Position numbers and translations under genes: made by a program. Below are positions 57,926-64,000 of a stretch of 64,000 nt of DNA, in pieces. The number at the start of each line of letters is the position of its first letter. The first letter of the stretch is position 1. The stretch is from Mycobacterium sp. PO1 (GTDB lineage: Bacteria; Actinomycetota; Actinomycetes; Mycobacteriales; Mycobacteriaceae), in assembly GCF_017312405.1 (NCBI RefSeq), contig NZ_BLTG01000027.1, forward strand, positions 199 through 64,198, written 5' to 3'. The notes beneath the pieces were generated by a model. That model worked only from the letters and a program-made list of their open reading frames with translations, was not told the DNA's origin and ran no database searches.

Positions 57926-59461
57926 CTAGTGGGTGTCCTTGACGCGAACTGGTGTGTCCACGCGTAGCGTTTCACCGCGGAAGAACGCCGGTTGGCGTGC
58001 ACGCAGGACCAGCATGAACACGACGCCGGACAGGATCAGCCCGAGCCCCAATATCAACACCAGGCCGACGCCGCCGATGCTGGCGCCGCTGCCGTAATCG
58101 GGAGAAGCGCTGTCGCGCAACGTGACGAGGAATACGCCGAGCAGACCGAGCCCGCCGAGCAGCGGGAAGAGCAGCTTGAACACGAAACTGCCCACGTCGG
58201 CGAACAGTTCGTGCCGGAAGTACCAGATGCAGGCGAACGCGGTCAGCCCGTAGTAGAAGCAGATCATGATGCCGAGCGAGTAGATGGTGTCGGTGAGCAC
58301 GCTCTCGGACAGGAACGTCAGGGTCGAATAGAACACCGCTGCACCGACGCCCGCTGCGATCGTCGCGAAGGACGGCGTCAGGAACCGGGGGTGGATGGTG
58401 GCGAACCGGGACGGGAACGCCTTGTAGGTCCCCATCGCCAGCATGGTCCGGGACGTCGGCAGGAAGGTGGTGATCAGGCTGGCCGCGCTGGACGCGACCA
58501 CGGCCAGGAACAGGAACAGGTGCAGCGGCCCACCGAGCACGGGCTCGGCGAGCGCGCCGAAGACGTTGTCGGCGATCTCCTCGTTGCCCAGACCCACGCC
58601 GTCGGTGCCGACTCCGGCGTACATCTGTGTCGCCACCGCGACCAGCAGGTAGGTCAACAGAATCGACACCACGCAGAGCAGCGCGGCGCGACCCGGGGTC
58701 TTGTCGGAATCCTTGGACTCCTCGTTGACGGTGAGTGCGGTGTCCCAGCCCCAGAACGCGAAGATCGACCCGGACAGACCCGCGATGAACGCCGACATCG
58801 TCAGGCCCGCGGGACTGAACCAGTCGAAGCTGAACGACATCCCGGTGTCCGAGGATCCGGATTTCGCCAGCGCGGCGATGCCGAATGCCAGCAGCACCAC
58901 CATCTGGAATCCGACGAGGATGAACTGGACCCGCTCGGTGGTGGTGATTCCGCGGTAGGCCACCGTGGTGGCGATGGCCAGGAACACCAGGCACGTGAGC
59001 ACGTTGATCGGCTTGTTCTCCCACAGCGCGGCGATGCTCTCGCTGCCTGCCAGGTCGCCGATGAACTGATAGAAGAACTGGACCGCGACCCCGGCCAGGT
59101 TGGACAACACGATGACGGTGGCCAGCACGGCCGCCCAGCCGCCGAGCCAGCCGATGTAGGGGCCGAAGGCCTTGGTGGTCCAGGTGAACGATGTCCCGCA
59201 GTCGGGCGCCACCTTGTTGAGTTCGCGGTAGGCGTACGCGGCGAAGAACATCGGCAGGAAGCCGGCGATGATCACCACCGGCATCTTCGTGCCTGCCTCG
59301 GCGACCAGGATGCCGATCGTGGCGGTCAGGGCATAGGCCGGAGCAACCGAGGAGATGCCCAGGACAGTACCGCCGAACAGTCCGACCGCGTTGTGAGAGA
59401 GCCCTTTGTCCTGGAGGTCTGCTTCAGGACGGTGATGAGGGTCGTGAGCCTCGATCTGCAT
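57926..59461 (-). CDS. APC-family amino acid/amine permease
   Basis: A 511-residue integral membrane transporter with about 12 helices, of the amino acid-polyamine-organocation superfamily. The first helices carry the conserved GLFGGTVLGISSVAPAYAL (substrate-binding helix 1 break) and FAAYAYRELNKVAPDCGTSFTW; helix 6 has GFWGWD-like IFAFWGWDTALTVNEES. It is convergent with the amine oxidase gene and divergent from the universal stress protein, and the obvious role is uptake of an amine or amino acid used by the oxidase; the substrate is inference. ATG 59461 has GAGGT just upstream. Confidence 0.88.
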   Translation of the reverse strand: MQIEAHDPHHRPEADLQDKGLSHNAVGLFGGTVLGISSVAPAYALTATIGILVAEAGTKMPVVIIAGFLPMFFAAYAYRELNKVAPDCGTSFTWTTKAFGPYIGWLGGWAAVLATVIVLSNLAGVAVQFFYQFIGDLAGSESIAALWENKPINVLTCLVFLAIATTVAYRGITTTERVQFILVGFQMVVLLAFGIAALAKSGSSDTGMSFSFDWFSPAGLTMSAFIAGLSGSIFAFWGWDTALTVNEESKDSDKTPGRAALLCVVSILLTYLLVAVATQMYAGVGTDGVGLGNEEIADNVFGALAEPVLGGPLHLFLFLAVVASSAASLITTFLPTSRTMLAMGTYKAFPSRFATIHPRFLTPSFATIAAGVGAAVFYSTLTFLSESVLTDTIYSLGIMICFYYGLTAFACIWYFRHELFADVGSFVFKLLFPLLGGLGLLGVFLVTLRDSASPDYGSGASIGGVGLVLILGLGLILSGVVFMLVLRARQPAFFRGETLRVDTPVRVKDTH

Positions 59462-59698
59462 GAGGACCTCGCCTGTTCAGGAGGTGATGTGCCCGCTGAT
59501 CGTAACGGCGGTGCGACCGCGAGGGCATCGACTTTCGACTACTCGACTCTCGCCGACCTCGCCGGCGGCACGCCGGTCTGAAGGCCAGGCCGAGCCGAAA
59601 CCTCGCGCGGAGCGGATGTGCCTGCCGGAAACGCCGGTACACCGCGCCCGGCTCGGACACAATCAGGGTATCGATCATGACGACAGGATCGGGTCCAG

Positions 59699-60586
59699 AT
59701 GAAGCTGTTAGTGGGTTATCTCGCCACCTCCGGGGGCGCCGACGCCGTCGCGCTGGCAGTCCGGCTGGCCCGCACCCTGGGCGCCGAGGTGGACATCTGC
59801 ATGGTGCTGCCACCCACCAGAGCGCAACCCGACCTCGCGTTCAGCGCGGGCTACCAGGATGTGCTCGCCGAGCAGGCGAAACAGTGGTTGGCCGAGGCGC
59901 TGGCCCTGGTACCGGACGGTGTTCGCACCACCACGCACCTCATGTTCGATGACGCCGTCGCCGAGCGGTTGGCCGCCGAGGCGGTGCGGCTGGAGGCCGA
60001 CGCCATTGTGGTGGGTGGAGCCGGTGGAGGCTTGGCCGGCGGTTACTCCCTGGGTTCGGTGGTCAACGACCTCCTGCACTCGTCGCCGGTGCCTGTGGCC
60101 GTCGCGCCCCGGGGCACCCGCCATTCCGACGTCGAGCGAGTCCGGTCGGTGACGTGCGCGATCGGTACCCGGGCAGGTGCCCGGCTCCTGCTCGACACCG
60201 CCGTGCGGATCAGCCAGGCCGCGGGTACCCCACTGCGACTGGTGTCGCTCGTCGCGCTGGATCAGCACGCGATCCGTCGCACCGACGACACTGCCGAGTC
60301 GATTCGTGCGGAGGCGCTGGACCATGCCACCGCGACCTTGGAGGCCGCGAAATCGGTACTTCCGGCGTCGTTTCCGGTGACATCGACTGTCGTCGACGGA
60401 CCGACGGTGGAGGCAGCCGTCGACAAGCTCGAATGGCATGACGGTGACCTGATCATGGTCGGGTCCAGTCGGCTGGCCCAACGCCGGCGGATCTTCCTCG
60501 GCTCGACCGCGGCGAAGATGCTGCGCGTGCTCCAGATTCCGATCGTGGTGGTTCCCCGCGACGACGCGAGCATCGACGGCGACTGA
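59699..60586 (+). CDS. Universal stress protein, two UspA domains
   Basis: A 295-residue tandem UspA protein. Domain 1 (about 1-140) begins MKLLVGYLATSGGADAVALAVRLA and has the ATP-loop type stretch VVGGAGGGLAGGYSLGSVVNDLLHSSPVPVAV (Gly-x2-Gly-x9-Gly-S pattern); domain 2 (about 150-290) ends VGSSRLAQRRRIFLGSTAAKML. Function is general stress or nucleotide sensing, not defined. It is divergent from the permease, 237 bp apart, and is the last protein gene before tRNA-Val. I see no DosR-type box in the upstream gap. Confidence 0.83.
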   Translation: MKLLVGYLATSGGADAVALAVRLARTLGAEVDICMVLPPTRAQPDLAFSAGYQDVLAEQAKQWLAEALALVPDGVRTTTHLMFDDAVAERLAAEAVRLEADAIVVGGAGGGLAGGYSLGSVVNDLLHSSPVPVAVAPRGTRHSDVERVRSVTCAIGTRAGARLLLDTAVRISQAAGTPLRLVSLVALDQHAIRRTDDTAESIRAEALDHATATLEAAKSVLPASFPVTSTVVDGPTVEAAVDKLEWHDGDLIMVGSSRLAQRRRIFLGSTAAKMLRVLQIPIVVVPRDDASIDGD

Positions 60587-60593
60587 GGCGGCC

Positions 60594-60668
60594 TGGTGGG
60601 CGCGGACGGTATCGAACCGCCGACCGCTGGTGTGTAAAACCAGAGCTCTACCACTGAGCTACGCGCCC
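60594..60668 (-). tRNA. tRNA-Val (anticodon TAC) with encoded CCA
   Basis: The minus strand from 60668 folds as a cloverleaf: acceptor GGGCGCG paired with CGCGCCC, D-arm with AGCTCAGTGGTAGAGC, anticodon stem CTGGT/ACCAG around loop TTTACAC (anticodon TAC, valine), and T-loop GTTCGATAC. Discriminator A at 60597 and CCA at 60596-60594 are encoded in the genome. Confidence 0.93.
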
Positions 60669-60735
60669 GATCGCAGGGCAGGTTACAACGCGCAGGTGCC
60701 CGACGGGAAATCCCGACCCGTCCCTGATCGGGCGT

Positions 60736-60791
60736 CGAGCGTGAACTGAGTGCGAAAAGTCGGCGGTTCTTTCGCAAGGAGTTCACGCTCG
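60736..60791. terminator. Long inverted repeat downstream of ahpE
   Basis: Arms CGAGCGTGAACT (60736-60747) and AGTTCACGCTCG (60780-60791), 12 bp perfect, enclosing a second perfect pair TGCGAAA (60751-60757) and TTTCGCA (60770-60776). Probably the terminator of the leftward ahpE operon, read before tRNA-Val, possibly bidirectional. Confidence 0.6.
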
Positions 60792-60794
60792 TCG

Positions 60795-60965
60795 GGTCGA
60801 GCACTGCGGCGCGGTACACACCGCCAGGCTCGAGCACCGCGGCGCGGTACACCGCGCCGGGGTCAAGCACCGTACCGCGGCCCGTCACGGCGAGCACCGC
60901 GGCGCGGTACGCCCGACGGGCGAGCGCCGTGGCCCGCCAGGGCGAGCGAGCGGCCCGCCACGCCC
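60795..60965. repeat. Six diverged 28-33-bp GC-rich repeats
   Basis: Units starting with a variant of GCGAGCACCGCGGCGCGGTAC, most similar in the first, second and fourth units. They fill the gap of about 300 bases between the hairpin and the ahpE stop. No credible gene: minus-strand translation gives repeated YRAAVL units only. Confidence 0.65.
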
Positions 60966-60974
60966 GGCGCCGGA

Positions 60975-61436
60975 TCAGGCCTGAAGCGCACCCAACGCAG
61001 CCGCCCACACCGCCGCGTCCCGGCCGTCGCCGGGCTGTCTGCAGTCGGCGAAGCGCACGATCCCCGACCGGTCGACGGCGATGGTGCCGCGGTTGGGATA
61101 ACCGGCATCGGCGTTGAACACCCCGTAGGCCTGGCTGACCGCGCCATGGGGCCAGAAGTCGGCGAGCACGGGAAAGGTGAAACCGCGCTGAGTGGTCCAC
61201 ACCTTGTGGGTGGGCGGCGGCCCGACGGACACGGCCAGTGTGGCCAGGTCGTCGTTGACGAACTCGCCGATCCGGTCCTGGATGTCGTCGAGTTCGCGCT
61301 GGCAGATGCCGGTGAACGCGAGCGGAAAGAACACCAGCAGCACCGCGCGCTCGCCGCGGAACCCCGACAGCGTCACCGGCTGGTTGTTCTGGTCCTTGAG
61401 CGTGAAGTCCGGGGCCTGCTCACCGACGGCGAGCAC
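60975..61436 (-). CDS. ahpE: One-Cys peroxiredoxin AhpE
   Basis: A 153-residue peroxiredoxin that reduces peroxides and peroxynitrite, in mycobacteria with mycoredoxin or mycothiol as reductant. The peroxidatic Cys45 lies in PLAFTGICQREL with Thr42 nearby, as in the P-x3-T-x2-C motif; SVGPPPTHKVW and DFWPHGAVSQAYGVFN follow. Unlike M. tuberculosis AhpE as I recall it (one Cys), this protein has a second Cys132 in FADCRQP. GTG 61436 shares one base with the DUF3052 stop, so the two are co-translated. Confidence 0.95.
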   Translation of the reverse strand: MLAVGEQAPDFTLKDQNNQPVTLSGFRGERAVLLVFFPLAFTGICQRELDDIQDRIGEFVNDDLATLAVSVGPPPTHKVWTTQRGFTFPVLADFWPHGAVSQAYGVFNADAGYPNRGTIAVDRSGIVRFADCRQPGDGRDAAVWAAALGALQA

Positions 61437-61861
61437 TAGTGCCGGCCGGCGGCCTTGGACTTCGGCTGGACCAGACGGGTCGCGATCCAGTCCCCCAGGT
61501 TCGCCGACGAAGTCTGCATCAGGCCCGCGGTCGGGGCCGACTCGGCGATCTCGGCGGGCAGCACATGACCGGGCTTGCCGGTCTTGGGGGTGGCCACCCA
61601 GATGACGCCGTCGTCGGCAAGCGGGGTGATGGCGTCCATCAGCGCGTCGACGAGGTCGCCGTCACCGTCGCGCCACCACAGCAGCACCACGTCGATGACT
61701 TCGTCGGCGTCCTCATCCAGCAGTTCGCTGCCGGACGCCTCCTCGATGTCGGCTCGGATGTCGTCGTCGGTGTCTTCGTCCCACCCCAACTCCTGCACAA
61801 CCTGATCTTTTTGGATGCCCAGACTGCGGGCGTAGTTCGGGGGGTCACCCGCCGACACCAC
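61436..61861 (-). CDS. DUF3052 family protein
   Basis: A 141-residue acidic protein, the equivalent of Rv2239c (DUF3052). Conserved segments are LGIQKDQVVQELGWDEDTDDDIR, VVLLWWRDGDGDLVDAL and WVATPKTGKPGHV, ending with a basic LVQPKSKAAGRH. No known activity. AGGAGG sits seven bases before GTG 61861, which I prefer; TTG 61867 and GTG 61858 are other options. It lies upstream of ahpE with a one-base overlap, an arrangement conserved in mycobacteria, so an oxidative-stress connection is possible. Confidence 0.85.
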   Translation of the reverse strand: MVSAGDPPNYARSLGIQKDQVVQELGWDEDTDDDIRADIEEASGSELLDEDADEVIDVVLLWWRDGDGDLVDALMDAITPLADDGVIWVATPKTGKPGHVLPAEIAESAPTAGLMQTSSANLGDWIATRLVQPKSKAAGRH

Positions 61862-61963
61862 GGTCAATCCTCCTTCAGCCGACTCGACACGGTGTGTTGT
61901 TCGCCATGTTCTCTACTTATCGTCGCACGCCGTGCTCTCACAGCAAGCCGCTGGCCGAACACT

Positions 61964-62542
61964 TCATCGATATGCGGCGTCACAGAGGTCCAGCGCGCTG
62001 GTCTTGGAAGCGTTCAATTCGGCGATCGCGGCGTTGAACTCTTCCGCTCCGTAATTGCCCGCGATCGCCGTCGCCACGGCCCGGGCGGCATCGACCCACC
62101 TGGTCAGCGCGTCGCGCAGCTCAGGGGTCAACGGTCCGGAGATGCTGCTGACCACGAGGTCGGCGCTGGCGTTCAGCGCGTCGATCGCCGAAGCGGCGGT
62201 CGGGCCGACGTCACCGGCATTGGTGTTGAACGCGTCGACGTAGACGTTCACGGCGCCGATCGCCTCGGCGCTGCTGGAGCTCATCGACTCGCAGACCGAC
62301 TTGACCGCCTCGGCGGTCACCGACGACTGGCGTTCTGACTCGCGGGCGCTGGAGCTGGCGGCGGATTCCTCCAGGGATGCCGACACCGACGCCCGGTACG
62401 CGGGCGCGTCGCCGGCAGAGACGCTCGCTTCGCCATCGGTGACGCTGGTGCACCCCACGATGATCATCGCCAGCGCCGCGAGCGCGCCGGTCACCTGCGC
62501 GGCGAGCCGCGCACGAGGGGTGCGCAGCCAACCGATCAGCAC
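61964..62542 (-). CDS. Putative lipoprotein, unknown function
   Basis: A 192-residue exported protein in the place of Rv2240c. A basic start (RTPRAR), a hydrophobic run and lipobox VGC (Cys31 in IIVGCTS) suggest a lipid anchor. The mature part is Ala/Ser-rich and helical (many Ala, Ser and Glu residues from 40 to 110), with two Cys (about 83 and 187) that could form a disulfide. No family recognised. The GTG at 62542 is the first suitable codon. It is divergent from aceE. Confidence 0.72.
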   Translation of the reverse strand: MLIGWLRTPRARLAAQVTGALAALAMIIVGCTSVTDGEASVSAGDAPAYRASVSASLEESAASSSARESERQSSVTAEAVKSVCESMSSSSAEAIGAVNVYVDAFNTNAGDVGPTAASAIDALNASADLVVSSISGPLTPELRDALTRWVDAARAVATAIAGNYGAEEFNAAIAELNASKTSALDLCDAAYR

Positions 62543-62737
62543 AGTCTGCAGACGTTACCGTCTCGCCTTGCCGTTGACTCGGCGATCCCGGCCGATATGT
62601 CTGTTCGCCGCACTGGCCACACCCGGCGGTGCGGATGGGGCAGGATTGGAGAAGGATAGAGTCCGCGCGCACCGCAGAGGCGAGGAAACCCCGTCGCCGA
62701 TCGATGCGTAAGTACCCCGCCTAACAAGGAGCGGAAG

Positions 62738-64000
<1,263 letters not shown>

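Noticed and set aside
59462..59698. DosR box before the universal stress protein
   Set aside because: No sequence resembling the 20-base dormancy palindrome is present in the divergent gap.
60792..60974. Small Ala/Arg-rich protein in the repeats after ahpE (repeated YRAAVL)
   Set aside because: The peptide repeat follows from the DNA repeat; there is no start signal or family match and the frame continues into unrelated sequence.

Overview
The window is high-GC actinobacterial chromosome. Gene content and order point to a mycobacterium, most likely an environmental, rapidly growing Mycolicibacterium. From memory of the M. tuberculosis map, the backbone runs parallel to the stretch from mmpS3/ctaC (around Rv2198c) to aceE (Rv2241). 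It carries mycobacteria-specific neighbours such as two adjacent CaeA/Hip1-type hydrolases, ephD, the glnA1-glnE-glnA2 cluster and the ptkA-ptpA pair. No insertion sequence, prophage, integrase or CRISPR array is visible.

Layout. 1-2.0 kb: mmpS3 (partial), ctaF and ctaC, all leftward (respiratory cytochrome oxidase). 2.1-8.2 kb: asnB, adoK, a Pro-rich membrane protein, an IscA/ErpA-like Fe-S carrier, a glycerate kinase and a DUF3043 membrane protein. 8.2-10.0 kb: cobT-cobS. 10.0-13.9 kb: gcvT and ilvE leftward, pepB rightward. 13.9-15.8 kb: an ephD homologue whose hydrolase half looks catalytically dead, and a small conserved gene. 16-21.2 kb: dlaT (E2 with two lipoyl domains), a TIGR01777 epimerase, lipB, lipA and a DUF4191 membrane protein; lipB and lipA make the lipoate used by dlaT. 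21.2-31.7 kb: a Tat/lipoprotein amidohydrolase, an RDD protein, glnA1, DoxX, then the leftward series glnA2-glnE-thioesterase-LLM oxidoreductase. GlnE adenylylates GlnA1 at the Tyr visible at residue 406. 31.8-38.3 kb: a NUDIX hydrolase, two CaeA paralogues flanking a GNAT acetyltransferase, a WS/DGAT acyltransferase and panB. 38.3-43.2 kb: a methyltransferase-like protein, a PaaG-like crotonase and an orphan FAAL (all leftward), then a CYTH-CHAD protein. 43.2-45.0 kb: a solitary Fic protein with a palindromic operator, then rnpB. 45.2-47.5 kb: a small redox/methylation cluster (methyltransferase, CxxC flavoprotein, divergent XRE-cupin regulator). 47.4-53.5 kb: RNase HI-phosphatase, zinc-ribbon protein, Nif3, ptkA, ptpA, SURF1 and cobD. 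53.6-60.6 kb: VOC protein, amidohydrolase, copper amine oxidase, APC permease and a universal stress protein, apparently an accessory amine-use block. 60.6-64.0 kb: tRNA-Val, ahpE, DUF3052, a lipoprotein and the start of aceE (pyruvate dehydrogenase E1, the partner of dlaT).

Three features recur. First, about twenty genes have a TANNNT-like -10 box 6-9 bases before a GTG/ATG, the signature of leaderless mycobacterial transcripts; several start codons here were chosen on that basis. Second, three genes (glnA1, glnE and the amine oxidase) end inside short tandem repeats that include the stop codon, resembling MIRU-type elements. Third, many convergent or consecutive gene pairs overlap by a few bases. 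The glnA1 leader carries four evenly spaced half-sites that fit a GlnR operator, linking the nitrogen genes to one regulator.
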